This document shows, piece after piece, positions 1 through 11,399 of a stretch of DNA of 64,000 nt. Numbering within the stretch: position 1 is the first letter of the stretch; each line of letters opens with the position of its first letter. Source of the stretch: Hemicordylus capensis (Eukaryota; Chordata; Lepidosauria; Squamata; Cordylidae); contig NC_069659.1 in assembly GCF_027244095.1 (NCBI RefSeq), forward strand, positions 87,417,501 to 87,481,500, given 5' to 3'. The notes beneath the pieces are model-generated. The model saw only the letters and a program-made list of their open reading frames with translations. It did no database searches and was not told the origin of the DNA. Position numbers and translations under genes: made by a program.

Positions 1-225
1 CTGTTTGCTTTTAGGAGGACCCTGAAGACACACCTGTTTTCCCAGGCCTTCAACTGAGATTGTATTTTAAAATTTTAATGTGTTTTTAACGTGTTTTTAT
101 CCATAATTTTTATCTTTTTATGAATTTTAAGTGTTATATTGTATGTTTTAATTTTGTAAACTGCCTAGAGATTTTTATACTAGGCGGTATATAAATGCAA
201 TCAATCAATCAATCAATAAAAATAG
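1..225 (+). repeat. L2/CR1-group LINE 3' end
   Basis: The first bases encode the usual end of ORF2 in this group (RRTLKTHLFSQAFN then stop), followed by an AT-rich 3' UTR, the hallmark actaggcggtatataaatgc and an (AATC)n tail at about 200-222. The element is cut by the window edge. Confidence 0.75.
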
Positions 226-564
226 CTTTTCATTATCGAGGTGGTCCGATTGTACTCAGGATATACATGTTCAACAAGATTGTATGTGAACTTTGGAGAG
301 TGAAGAGTGAGTCTTGACTGCCTGCTCGTCTGCTGGTGTGCTTGCCTCAGCTCACTCTGCAGCATCGGCTCAATTTGCACATTTGAAAATGGTCATATTA
401 TGACAGACACCTTAAATCTCCAGAGAACTCCCTTTCACAGGTAACTGACCTTGAAAAGACTGCCCTTAACTTCCCAGAGCTCAAAGGAGAATCTGCATGA
501 AACAACATGAAACATTAAAATAACATGTTTGCCTACTTAGTGAGTGGAAAATGCAAAGCTGGTG

Positions 565-775
565 TAGTGTAGAGCTGATAGTCCTAGAAGTTGCCCTTAT
601 GCCACATCAGACCACTGACTCATCTAGCTCAGTCTTGTCAGCTGCTCTAGCTCAGATTGGCAGCTGCTCTCCAGGGTTCGAGTCAGGGGTCTTTTCCCAG
701 CCCTACCTGGAGGTGCCAGAGGTTGAAACTGGGACCTTCTGAATACAAAGCAAATGCTCCACAACTGAGCTATAG
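565..775 (-). repeat. tRNA-derived SINE
   Basis: Read on the minus strand it begins ggggctatagctcagttg, a tRNA-like A box, then ggtcccagtttcaacc at the B-box position. It ends in the body seen in several other SINEs here (gagctagatgag, then cagtggtctgatgtggc). Decayed. Confidence 0.75.
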
Positions 776-798
776 CCCCATCCCCAAACTAGATGAGA

Positions 799-842
<44 letters not shown>
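799..842. repeat. (TATC)n microsatellite
   Basis: Eleven uninterrupted TATC units beside a LINE tail. Confidence 0.97.
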
Positions 843-845
<3 letters not shown>

Positions 846-1030
846 ATTTATTTAAAATATTTCTATACCGCCCAAAACTTGTTTCTCTGGGCGGTTTGCG
901 ATCAAAATCATTTAAAACATTAAATCAGTTAACAATTTAAATCATTTAAAAGATTAAAAACATTTAAAACCCAGTATTAAAATTATTTAAAACTATAAAT
1001 CTAATTAAAAGCCTGGGTGAATATATGTGT
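843..1030 (-). repeat. LINE 3' end, L2-like
   Basis: Contains ctataccgcccaaaactt and ctctgggcggttt, the hairpin-like 3' terminus of an L2-like LINE read on the minus strand, with related copies at 21,195-21,260 and 29,345-29,430. Confidence 0.65.
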
Positions 1031-1499
1031 CTTCAGTGCCTTTTTAAAAGTTGCCAGAGATGGGGATATTTGACACTTACTTTTGAACTGTGCTTTTCAT
1101 TAATAGTGGGGGACTCCAATCTGGATCGGGACTGGGGTGTGGGGAAAGGGGAGGGTTGCAACACTTCCTGTCACAATCCTGATCTGGATCATGCCCCTTC
1201 CTCTACAGTCCTACTTTGAATCACACAAAGGTACACTAACAAGTCTGCTCTTTTCCCTGGAAGGGAAGCTCACACAGGCATGAATGGGAGCGCCCCCTCC
1301 AAGGGAAATAGCGGTTGTGCAGCTGCCCCATCCAGAGCAATACCTTTGAGGGGAAAGGGTTATCCCCCCTCCTCCACCACAACCCATGCTGTGGTCATGA
1401 GCCGGAATGTCTCCAATGACTGTTTACGAGAAACAAGAAAAAGAAAACATTCATTTCAAAAGTACATGCCTTTTCTAGTTTTGCCCTAAGAGACTGAGA

Positions 1500-1650
1500 T
1501 ACAAATCAGGAAGTCTCTGGTTTGAATCTCACCACTGCCAGGTACTCATGCGCCAGGTGCTTTAAGCAAGCCACTCCCTCACAGTCTCAGCTCCTCACCT
1601 GCAATATTGTTACAGTGCAGGCCTGATTTATATACTAAATATGCTTATTA
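1500..1650 (+). repeat. MIR-like CORE SINE fragment
   Basis: Carries ggtttgaatctcacc (B-box-like) then aagcaagccactccctcacagtctcagctcctcacctgc in short form, the usual MIR body. Related pieces occur at 51,362-51,600 and 56,185-56,360. Confidence 0.55.
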
Positions 1651-1718
1651 GCTAGCATACAAAATTAGGCCTGTCTCATAGTGTCACCAAGTGACCAAGT
1701 TCTTTTATATAGTGACCA

Positions 1719-3101
1719 TGTTGGATCTGGGCGCAAGGAAGAAAGGAGATCAAACCAATCCTAAAAGGATTCAATGGGCTTTATTGAGTATAAAAGAATA
1801 ACAACATCAATCTAGCAGAGCAGAACGCAGAACACTCTATCAATATTACTAACAGTATTTAAACCCTAGCCAGCACCAATATTCAACCCGTGTTCCTAAC
1901 TAACATATGTGTGTGTATTAAATCTTCCTAAAGCCTAATATAATTCAGATATAGACAGAAAAAGGGGGGGGGGTAAGGAAGGCTGAAGACTGGCATGGTT
2001 TGGGGAGATCAGGAATTAGTAGAGGGACGAAGGGAAGGGAGAAGAAGGGGAAGGGATGAAGGGATTCAAGGCTTGTAGGGGCAGCATATTACCAGGATCA
2101 GAGGCTTTGAGAGCGGTGGATCTTTCAGCTGAAGGAGCGAGGCTTTTGGCTGGAGACAGGAGCTTTTGGATCAAGCATGCAGTTTGCTCAGAGCATGGCT
2201 GAGAGTCAGAGCACCATGGCTGGGGTAGTCTTGACTTCTCACTGTGCAGTAGAAGTCACAGACAGCTCCTGTCCATGGACAGAGTTCCTGCTTGTTGCCC
2301 CACAGCTTAGCAGCAAACTCTGGGATTGCTTGTGAGCAGATCTTGCATGTAGGCACAAGATTGCTAGCTCTCTGTCCAGTAGCCTCATTCTTTATAGTTG
2401 TATTTTCCTTTGATCTCTCATAGAGTCTATTCAAATCTCCATCTTTTCCTGGGTCCCCCAAAAGGGGTGACAATGCTGTTACCTTCTGGACAATGTCTTT
2501 TAATTATTCAGGATATTGGCCAGTCCAGAGAGATCTAAATCTCATCTTCTGTAAACTGTGCGCTAAGGGGGGGGGCATTGCCCAAAGCAAATCTGCATCT
2601 CTGAGCTGCAAATGGGCATCTTCCCAGATTTGCCAGCCTGACCCCCAAAAGGTGTTAAAGTGTTAGTAAGGTATGAATTAAAGTCTATAGGTGTTTTCTT
2701 TGTATGCATCTACCTATGTTGAATTTCTATAGAGAGCAATTGAGTTAATCATCGACAAGGATTAGCACTGACTTCTTGCAACATGAGAGGAGAGATCAGC
2801 CTCTGGCCTCTTCCTCAGACATTATCTGGTAGTGACTCACATATTAGCATTTGGATTGTTCAGGCCTGGCTTTTGTGCTTCCTTGAGTATCCATTTCACA
2901 ATACAATGCTGGATCGCCTCTTCCCTCACAAACCAGTTGAGATCTGGGGTGTCAATTCACCCTGAGTTCAGGCAATAATTCATTTCTTAATAGTTCAGGC
3001 AATAATTCATTTCTTAATAAAATGGAACTAGACACAGGCCTGAATTCCACATACTTCTGAGTTGGTACCTCTGGGTCTGATATGTTGTGGTGCCCATAAC
3101 A
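1719..3101 (-). repeat. Solo long terminal repeat, retroelement fossil
   Basis: On the minus strand the unit starts TGTTATGGGC and ends CCAGATCCAACA, with matching short inverted ends, and has an AATAAA about 70 bases before its 3' edge, as expected for an LTR. No internal coding region of a retroelement adjoins it, so it looks like a solo LTR of about 1.4 kb. No target duplication is obvious. The family is not identified; it is old enough to be decayed. Confidence 0.5.
2965..3018. repeat. 27-bp tandem duplication
   Basis: Two identical units beginning agttcaggcaataattc lie head to tail inside the LTR-like fossil. Confidence 0.9.
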
Positions 3102-3352
3102 ATATGGGGATAACACTACACACTTAACCTACGGATTACAGAAAAATAGTACATACAGTATGGAGCATTTTGAGCTCTCGAAAATGCTGCACAAATTATT
3201 ATTTCTTGTTTACACAGTCAGACAGGTGTTATTGACTGGTTTCTTTTATCCAGACATCGAGTCCTTCCCAAGGACCTGGGATGGCTGAATTTTATTGTCA
3301 ATGTTGTTGCTGTTGTTATAGATATCGTCGCAGAATATAGGCTGTTCCCAGT

Positions 3353-3620
3353 AAATCCATAAGAACATAAGAACAGCCCTGCTGGATCAGGCCCAAGGCC
3401 CATCTAGTCCAGCATCCTGTTTCTCACAGTGGCCCACCAGATGCCTCTGGAAGCCACAGACAGGAGTTGAGTGCGTGCCCTCTCACCTGCCATTACTCCC
3501 CTGCAACTGGTACTCAGAGGCATCCTGCCTTCGAGGCTGGAGGTGGCCCACAGCCCTCCGACTAGTAGCCATTGATAGACCTCTCCTCCATGATGTCATC
3601 CAAACCCCTCTTAAAGCCGC
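3353..3620 (-). repeat. CR1 LINE, 3' end
   Basis: Minus-strand sequence ends ggcctgatccagcagggc then ttcttatgttcttatgg, the squamate CR1 3' terminus with its short repeated tail. It shares most of its length with the better copy at 23,850-24,415. It abuts an R4 fragment, which suggests it inserted there. Confidence 0.8.
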
Positions 3621-3901
3621 TTTTTGTAATTGGCTGATGGTGATTTCTGTGGCCCCTATGGTGTTGAGGTGCTCTTCAAGGTCTTTTGGAACTGCTCCCA
3701 GGGCGCCAGTTACCACTGGGACTATTTTGGTCTTTTTCTGCCACAGCCTTTCAATTTCAATTTGTAGATCTTTGTATTTTGTGATTTTTTCTATTTCTTT
3801 TTCTTCTATTCTGCTATCCCCTGGTATTGCTATGTTGATTATTTTAACTTGTTTTTCTTTCTTCTCAACTATAGCTATATCTGATGTATTGTGTATGGTG
3901 T

Positions 3902-3905
<4 letters not shown>
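3621..3905 (-). repeat. R4-clade (Dong/Rex6-like) LINE ORF fragment
   Basis: The minus strand encodes an intact stretch with IAIPGDSRIEEKEIEKI, KYKDLQIEIERLW and VPVVTGALGAVPKDLEEHL, the C-terminal signature of R4-clade reverse transcriptase proteins. It is a short fragment ending at a (CAT)n run. Confidence 0.75.
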
Positions 3906-3935
<30 letters not shown>

Positions 3936-3936
3936 A
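3904..3936. repeat. (ATC)n microsatellite
   Basis: About eleven ATC units next to the R4 fragment; it produces a run of histidines in a spurious plus-strand frame. Confidence 0.97.
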
Positions 3937-5439
3937 TCATCACCACCGTTTCTAATTAAAATGTGGCTTTTAAGGCTCATCATTAGGGAAGGCAAATCAT
4001 TTATTTATTTTATTGGATGGAAACATGAAGACGTGTGGAGTATACTGTGCTTGTTCCCAGTGATATTATAATGTTGGCTCTACAGAAAGAAGCAACCAAA
4101 GTGAGATTCTGTTTCCCCAACCAATGCAGAAAGCAATTGGGTCTTTCATAAGCAACAAATGAAGCAGTCAGTGTGCTCATAATTTAGCAGGATTATTGGA
4201 AGACGTCAAATCCATGTAAGATCTGCAACTGAAAAATTCAGGGGGAAAGACAGAGACTTAATACACTTTAATTAAACTTGGTTTCTGGCTAAGGAGGAAC
4301 ATGTAAACATTCTAAAAATATCCCAACTTTTCTTATTTACTTCTAATTTTAAACATGAATTGGATGGTTATTTTTGCATAAATGACAATGTTTACTGTTA
4401 GAAGTTCTTCTGTCAACAGACCACAAATGTCCTGTCCACCTATAAATTATAGACAATCTGGCAGGCCACACGTATTTGTCAGATGAAAAAATCCAAGTGC
4501 CTCCCTTCTGCAGATGGCTGGAGAGTAGAACAGCAGCATCACAAGCAATGAAATACAAACCATATCCTTTCTCCGTTTACCGTGGCCAGGGTCATTCATA
4601 GCATCAAACTGGAATTAAACGTGGCAGAGGTTGGAGCTCCAGTACGTCCTCACACGTGAAACCACAGTTTCGCAGCAAAAGCAACCTCCAGTTTGCCTCA
4701 GCAAATTCCAGTTTGAACCTTGAGTTTGAACAAAGGTTTGCCACCGAGACCTCCAGATTGGCTGGTGGAGCATTATGTCCAACTCAGCACACCACCATAA
4801 CTGTGGTTTCGCACTGATTTTCAAACTAGAATCATAGAGGCGGCAGCGCAGACACACCCAGGGATGTGGTGGCTCTATGCCAGTGGCGCTTCTCGATGGC
4901 CACTTCTTAAAGAATCAACACCGCCCCTCTTGTCACCAATGCTGCTATGGAGTTGCCCGGCAATGGGGATGCCACAAATCCCATTGCAGCCTTGCCTTTC
5001 TCTTAATGGGCATTCCCTATTCTGACTCTGTCCCTTGCTCCCCTACCTGGCAAGCAGCAGGGAAAGGGGATGGGATGACAGCACAGGCCCCAAGTGCTTT
5101 GCTCCCCGAGAAGTAAGCACCAGTGATGTGTGTTCCTAAGTACAGACACTCCAGGTGACTACATAAGGAGGGCACCCTGTCACAGTGCCATGAGGGGAAC
5201 ATTTTGCAAATGGTGGGGTTTTTCCATGGTTGGGTTTAAAAGGCAGCCCCAAGGAGGGATCCTGGAGCTGTGAAGCTCTATTTTTTTCACAGAAAGGTTG
5301 GAGAAGGGAGGCCCAGCCCCTTCTCCTTGGGGGTTATTGGTCCCTAGGCTTACTCATGAGAAGAACTGTCTGTGGGGAGTGGGGGGAGCTCAGAGGTGCT
5401 CTTATTGCATTTTGCAACCCTTCCCATCTTTGAGCACTA
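3937..5439. other. Intergenic, mostly unexplained
   Basis: No gene seen. Around 4,610-4,830 there is an imperfect inverted repeat (gaaaccacagtttcgc against actgtggtttcgcac about 140 bases apart), probably a worn miniature transposon. The rest holds nothing I recognise. Confidence 0.4.
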
Positions 5440-6135
5440 ATCTCAAATGTATGAGATGGTATTTGAGTGCTTGTCACCCATTATCCCACAGACCACTCTC
5501 TCATGGGCCATCAGGGCTTGGTAACAGAGCAAGGATGCTCTATGGAGGAAAGCAGTGGGGATGGGTACCTTGGCGACTGCTTTCCAAGTCTTGGTGATTG
5601 TTGCCAAGTAGCTGCCAAACAGTGCCCCCTGCCAGCCAGCCTGCCCATGAGCACCCTTGCCTGCACCCCTGGAGGGCAACCTCGCTGTCCTGTGGCAGTG
5701 GGAAATTTGTGCTCCTCTATCCCATGAAGCCCCACACTGGCAGAGCTGTATATGGCACAATGCCAGATCATACCCAGGAGTTTTGAATGGGTTTCAAGGT
5801 CCGCCCCAGAACCTGGTGTCTCCCCCATCAGTGAAAATGCTTTGTGAGCCAGTTTTCTGTGTGGAGGGAAGCTGTGGGGAGGGGTACCATGGAGACGACT
5901 TTCCTTGTCTTGGTGGCTGCCACCAAGTAGCTGTTAGATTATGCCCCCTTCAAGCCCTTTAGTCCATGTGAACATGTGCACCCTTTCTGGTACCCCAAAA
6001 CTGTGACCCTGCTGTCCCGGGGTCTCTTGAAAACAGGGGCTCTCCTTTTCTGCAATTCCTTATGCTAGCAGATCTGCATATGGCATGATGCCAGACCAGG
6101 CCCTTGATGTCTGAATGGGATTAAAGGTCCATCTC
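5440..6135. repeat. Imperfect tandem repeat, period about 320 bp
   Basis: Matching landmarks recur about 320 bases apart: gtggggatgggtacc at about 5,555 and gtggggaggggtacc at about 5,874; atggcacaatgccaga at about 5,754 and atggcatgatgccaga at about 6,076; aatgggtttcaaggtccgc and aatgggattaaaggtccat. About two copies, with perhaps 15-20 percent divergence. Confidence 0.75.
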
Positions 6136-6306
6136 ACTATTCCCACCCCCCTCTGTGCATGCAGCCAGGCTATGGCACATAGAATCTTCTTTGGCTGCCT
6201 GCAAGTCTTCACAGGGAATGTGGGTGGGAAGGTTGCAGAGATTCTGTTCTATCTTTTACCCCCGCGGGTAGGTGGGGTGGCTGGTCTTGTGGTCCAGATG
6301 GTCTTG

Positions 6307-6600
6307 TGGTCTTGTGGTGGCAAGCATGACTTGTCTCCTTAGCTAAGCATGGTCTTCCCTGGTTGCATATGAATGGGAGACTAGAAGTGTGAGCACTGTA
6401 AGATATTCCCCTCAGGGGATGGAGCCACTCTAGGAAAAACAGAAGGTTTCAAGTTCCCTCCCTGGCTTCTCCAAGATAAGGCTGAGCGAGATTCCTGCTT
6501 GCAACCATGGAGAAGGTGCTGCCAGTCTGTGTAGACAATACTGAGCTAGATAGACCAATGGTCTGACTCAGTATATGGCAGCTTCCAATGTTTCAATGTT
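6307..6600 (+). repeat. 5S-rRNA-derived SINE
   Basis: The head contains ttagctaagcatggtc, cctggttg, gaatgggagac and gtgagcactgtaagat, following the internal promoter region of 5S rRNA (agctaagcagggtc, cctggttag, ggatgggagac, gggtgctgtag). The body and tail are cagtctgtgtagacaatac, gagctagatagaccaatgg and tatggcagcttccaatgtt. Confidence 0.88.
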
Positions 6601-8206
6601 CAATTCATGAGCTCACAGTCTATGGGTTGACCTGTTTCCTCACAGCCACATTGGTCTCCCCAGAAGACTGGCCCACCCATGAGAGGGTGAGCCTGTCAGC
6701 AGTAAGCTTCTGGGTAAGCAGGATATTTGTTGGGTCTGAATGGACTGCTTTGCACCATTCTAGATTATGGTGGGACAGACCCTCCTCACCCCAGCATCCA
6801 TTGCCCTCCCTCATCTACATATCACCTCCTAGGAAGTCTCAATGTTCCCCTTCACTCCCAGAGTAACAGGGAAATATCCCTCCCTTACTCTCATCTTGGA
6901 TTCGTGCTTGTACGGAACTATCAGGATGCAGGGCTCTTTGGGGGTCACATTGCTGCCAAAAGAAGCACTGGCATGGCAGGGCAAGGCATTTAAAGGGGTT
7001 TAAATGCCATCCCCCTGCAGAGGACAGGTGGTACGCTCCACAAATGCACAATTGTGCTTGGCACGCCCCTTCAAAGTTTTGGCCAATTGAGGCCATTCCA
7101 CTGATGTCCTGATGCTTTGTCCACAGTCTGGCCGTGGAGCTTGCTGGGATCAGCCTTGGTGGCTGAGCAGCAAGGAGGAGCTACCATCTCCTGCAACTGG
7201 AGTTTAGTTGGCAGTGGTTTGACAAACATCTGCAGCATGATTTACAGTTCCAAATTGAAACTGCAGGTTCTCCAACCTCCATTTTCATGTTATATATGAA
7301 CCGGGCGCATCATTATTCTAAGAACCCCATCTTGGTATCTGGAACTCCATCCTGGCATCTGCATGGCAAGCAATGCAGATCGAATATGGCAAAACCAGTC
7401 ACAGAAAGATGTCCCCCCCACCCCGCTACAGATCAGGCCAATTCTGAGTCCTTGTATTCAATTCTGCTTCTAAAAAAGAAAAGGCATTTATGGGTAGTTG
7501 CCATAGTGTCTCTGTGCAATTATTATTTCCCTCAGAAGGGACCAGCTGTAACTTTTTTGACACCAAAAGTAGGGATGCCACTTAGTGAGGGAGGACTTTG
7601 TTATTATATGATTATTTCTCAGGTACCTTAGTATATCTGGCCAGGTCATTGGATCTACATACCATACCTCACATGCCTTAAGACAATTATGAACCTACGC
7701 ACTACGTACTAATTATGCATTCCAAAGGCACAAATCTCTTTGCTTCCCTGCTCTACCCCCTACTAGAAAAGTACTATCATGCATTGAAAGCAGGGGTGTA
7801 TTTCTTTGAGGTGGCTCACATGATGCCCAGCATGATGTCTCCACAATGCTGCAGCTCAGGGGCTGCTGTGGGCTCCCAAGTAGCCTCGACACTGCTCTCC
7901 CTCACTCTAGCTAATTCCTTAATAAAAATCATGCCCCACAGCAGGCATTGGTCAAATATATGATTGATATGAGTGTCTATCTTGAGAGATACCAAGCAGA
8001 GTGGCCCGCATGAAGTGCAACTTTATATCTCTGTTATGCGCCACCCCAGGGCTTCTGCAAACTCCTAAGCAGTTGTGCAAGCACTGCAGGGCCTTTGCAG
8101 TTTCCCCCATTGTCTCAAATGGGCAAGGCTGCCGTGGTGCTGCTTACACCTCTCCTTCAGAGCAGCATCGAGGCTGCTTGGGCTTCACCCTCCTTCCTCA
8201 GTGCCA
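6601..8206. other. Intergenic, no recognised feature
   Basis: Short scattered frames only; no splice-supported exon or recognisable transposon. Confidence 0.4.
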
Positions 8207-8466
8207 CCCCTGCTAACTTGGCAAAGCGGCACCTTTTAATGTGGTGATTCTCTCTTCTTTAGCAGGGGGAGAGTAACTGGCCCTATCCCACCCCCAGCAC
8301 AGGACCTCCAGTGACTGTTGCTGGTGTCTTTCTTATGTTTCTTTTTAGATTGTGAGCCCTTTTGGGGACAGGGATCCATCTTATTGATTTATTATTTCTC
8401 TGTGTAAACCACCCTGTGCCATTTTTCAAGGGTGGTATAGAAAACAAACAAACAAACAAACAAATA
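8207..8466 (+). repeat. L2-like 3'-end repeat
   Basis: A family repeated at least seven times here: ttggcaaagnggcacc, then tttagcagggggagagtaac, cctccagtgactgttgctgg, attgtgagcccttttgggg, and a terminus gtgtaaaccaccctgtgcc ... gggtggtatag with an (AAAC)n tail. It is either a LINE 3' UTR or a SINE using an L2-type tail. Confidence 0.75.
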
Positions 8467-8714
8467 AATTTATACTGACAGAAGAAAAGTGTTGTATTGC
8501 TAATTGTTTTTTCTCTTTCTGTGCAAACAGGGGTTTTTGACATATATATATAAAACTTAAATGATATTTATTGGGAGGGAATAAAACTTCATTGGTCGGA
8601 AGAAAACTACAAAATGGATATTATCCATTCAAAAGTAATCACTTTTAGGTCCCATAGATTTCAGTGGGAAAAGTTAAGCATGTGCTTAATTCTCATACTT
8701 ATTTCTTATTTTCA

Positions 8715-8893
8715 TACTTATTTTTTACATTTTATATCCCGCTCTTCCTCCAAGGAGCCCAGAGCGGTATACTACATACTTAAGTTTCTCCTCACAACAT
8801 CCCTGTGAAGTAAGTTAGGCTGAGAGAGAAGTGACTGGCCCAGAGTCACCCAGCAAGTATCATAGCTGAATGTGGATTTGAACTCAGGTCTCC
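8715..8893 (-). repeat. Sauria-type SINE, 3' part
   Basis: Minus-strand sequence contains ggtgactctgggccagtc, ctcagcctaacttacttcac and ctccttggaggaagagcggg followed by atataaaatg, as in the full copy at 58,263-58,503. The tRNA-like head is missing. Confidence 0.85.
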
Positions 8894-10604
8894 ATGTTTC
8901 CTCCTACCTTTCTTCCACACAATCACTTCTGCGCAGGTTTTCCTCTTACCTTGCTTCCACGCAACTGAAATTTGGAAGCAACACAGCTCCCAAACCCAGA
9001 TGGAACACAGTTTTTGGTTGTGTATATAACCTCATTCTTTATCCTCATTCTTTATTTAAAGTGGGAATCACAAGTCTATCACAAGTCATAATTTCACATT
9101 GTCCCTGAGCTGTACATTTCTTGTAATATTCCTTGCCTTTCATTTTCCAGGCTTACTGGAGTTTGAAGATCACAAGAGTAACCTAGAAAATACTGATTAA
9201 TCTGATTAATTAATCTGCAGACAGCCAGATTAATACCATAATAAGGTTTCATCCAAACTCACTGGCAAAATTATATGCATAATTTGGCACATTAAGACCC
9301 CTTGGCAGGCCATAAAAGAAGAGACAATGCAGCTGGCAGCTTAAAATGGGAGCAACTATGAGAGAACTCAATATCTACATATTAAAATGCTTGGCATTTG
9401 GTAGCTAAATGGAACACAGCGATAATAAACAACACACTAACACTAACAACTTGTAATGATATTTTTTGTTATGGTTCGGTTAATCCTTAAACTTGGCATT
9501 ATTATTTGGGTCCATCTGTTGTGTAATTGATTTCTTGATATAAGTTGTTTTAAGTTTTAGGCAGATATTTTAAGATATATATCTCTTTTCCTTTCCTTCC
9601 ACATTATGTTTATTTAGGTTTTCACAAACAATAACTGTATCAAGCAATACAAGAAGTTACATAAACAATGGAGGTTCAATAAAAATAAAAATACACTAAA
9701 ACAAGACACTGAAATAGTATTTGCCCTTGCTATTTTCAATTATGTTTTTTCCAATTTTATGGGTAGGTTCTGACAGTCTCTGTACATTGGAGGAGCTGCA
9801 TATTTCTATTTGCTAGACAATTTTATTTTTGCAAAAAGCAAAGGGATAAGTAAGGTTGAGTGTGTGTGTGTGCGCGTGCATGTATGCACATGCACATGAG
9901 CACACACAGAGAGCAATATGCCATATTATTGACAAAATAGGCAACAGAACCAATGTTGGATCCTTCAGCACAATGCCTAAAATTCCTGAGCTACTGGGAA
10001 ATCCCAACATGCATGAAAATAAGAAGCAGTTTGACAAAATTTTACCTTTTCTATGATATTTGTATTCATTTTCAGGCATGGTTGTGTTTACCTGTATCTT
10101 TAAAAAGAATGCCAGAAAATGTGCTCAAGGATATGTTTCATTAGCCAATCCCCGGCAGACTACCAGAAATCTTATGCACCTGGACATATACAGAACTCTG
10201 CTTATGTATGCGCTGGATTGATGCTAGCATATGTTCAGGTCTGGTTGAGTACACGTTCCCTTGAGGATTCAAATATTAAAACATGGACAAATGTCACATT
10301 TCCCTACCGAATGAATGTCGTCTAGTTCTAGAATGTAGTCTAAATGTGATGCCTCTTTCAACCCTAAGCAATACATGGCAGTTTCCCTTTGGTGATTTGC
10401 ATGGAGCTTTGTCCAGTTGTTGGATATGAGAGAACAGCTTCTTCTAGTAACTCATCTGTCTTGCTAACAGCCACTGAAAAAGTACATACAGTAAAAATTG
10501 TGCATGAGACTTCTGGTGGAGCAGAAAAACAAAAACAAAGCCCAGCTTATCTGCAGACTGCTTCAGGTTCCTAGCCATCTGGGTCTAGGACTGTTCTAAA
10601 GCCA
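8894..10604. other. Intergenic, AT-rich
   Basis: Holds a TG-rich stretch at about 9,859-9,910 and no recognisable gene or complete transposon. Confidence 0.4.
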
Positions 10605-10830
10605 TAAAGGTAAAGTGTGCTGTCAAGTCGATTTTGACTCCTGGCGCCCACAGAGCCCTGTGGTTTTCTTTGGTAGAATACAGCACGGGTTTACCATTGC
10701 CTCCTCCCGTGCAGTATGCTTTTCAGCATCTTCCTATATCGCTGCCGCCCGATATAGTACCAGCAGGGATTCAAACCAGCAACCTTCTGCTTGTTAGTCA
10801 AGCATTTCCCCACTGCACCACTTAAGGTGA
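10605..10830 (-). repeat. tRNA-derived SINE, CTTTAC-tailed family
   Basis: On the minus strand it reads aagtggtgcagtggggaaat, then aagcagaaggttgctggt, a B box in altered form, and ends with gtcaaaatcgacttgacagc. A better copy is at 29,095-29,342. Confidence 0.85.
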
Positions 10831-11399
10831 TATAGGCCCAATGATTCAGATAGGCTTCTGCTCCAAAACTGAACTGTTTCCCCCAGTTGTTTCACACACC
10901 CTTTCCTATCCTGAGCCCTTCAGGGTTTGCTTCTTAAATACAAGAAATAATGCACAACCAGTATCCTTCTAAAGCCTTGTCAGTCTTTTCCCAAACAGAG
11001 TCCTATCTGTTTAATGAACATGTGTGACATTTTTATGGTACCAGCAGAGGGTACCATAAAAGGGGTTTGGGGTTATTGGTGCCCTTGGCCAAAATAGTCC
11101 CTGGTGCCCCCAAGCCACACACCCATACCTGATGTCACCAAGCCCCTCCCCCTGATGATGCCACTGCCACTCCTGCAGCAGAGCCAGTCTGTACACTACA
11201 TACAAATATGATTAATATTTATATACCAATTTTCAACAAAAGTTCCGAAAGTGTTTTCTGCTAGGGATAGTGCAGCAGCCACCCCAGTCCCTGTTCACCC
11301 TCACAAACCTCCTTGGTAGATTGGGCTACTGATCTTGCTGTGCTCTGCTGCAGGAGTGTGCATTATTCCTTCTCTTTCTCTCTCCCCACTTTCCACAAG

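Noticed and set aside
3475-4071. 198-codon plus-strand frame with a histidine run
   Set aside because: Antisense to CR1 and R4 LINE pieces, and the His run is the (ATC)n microsatellite.
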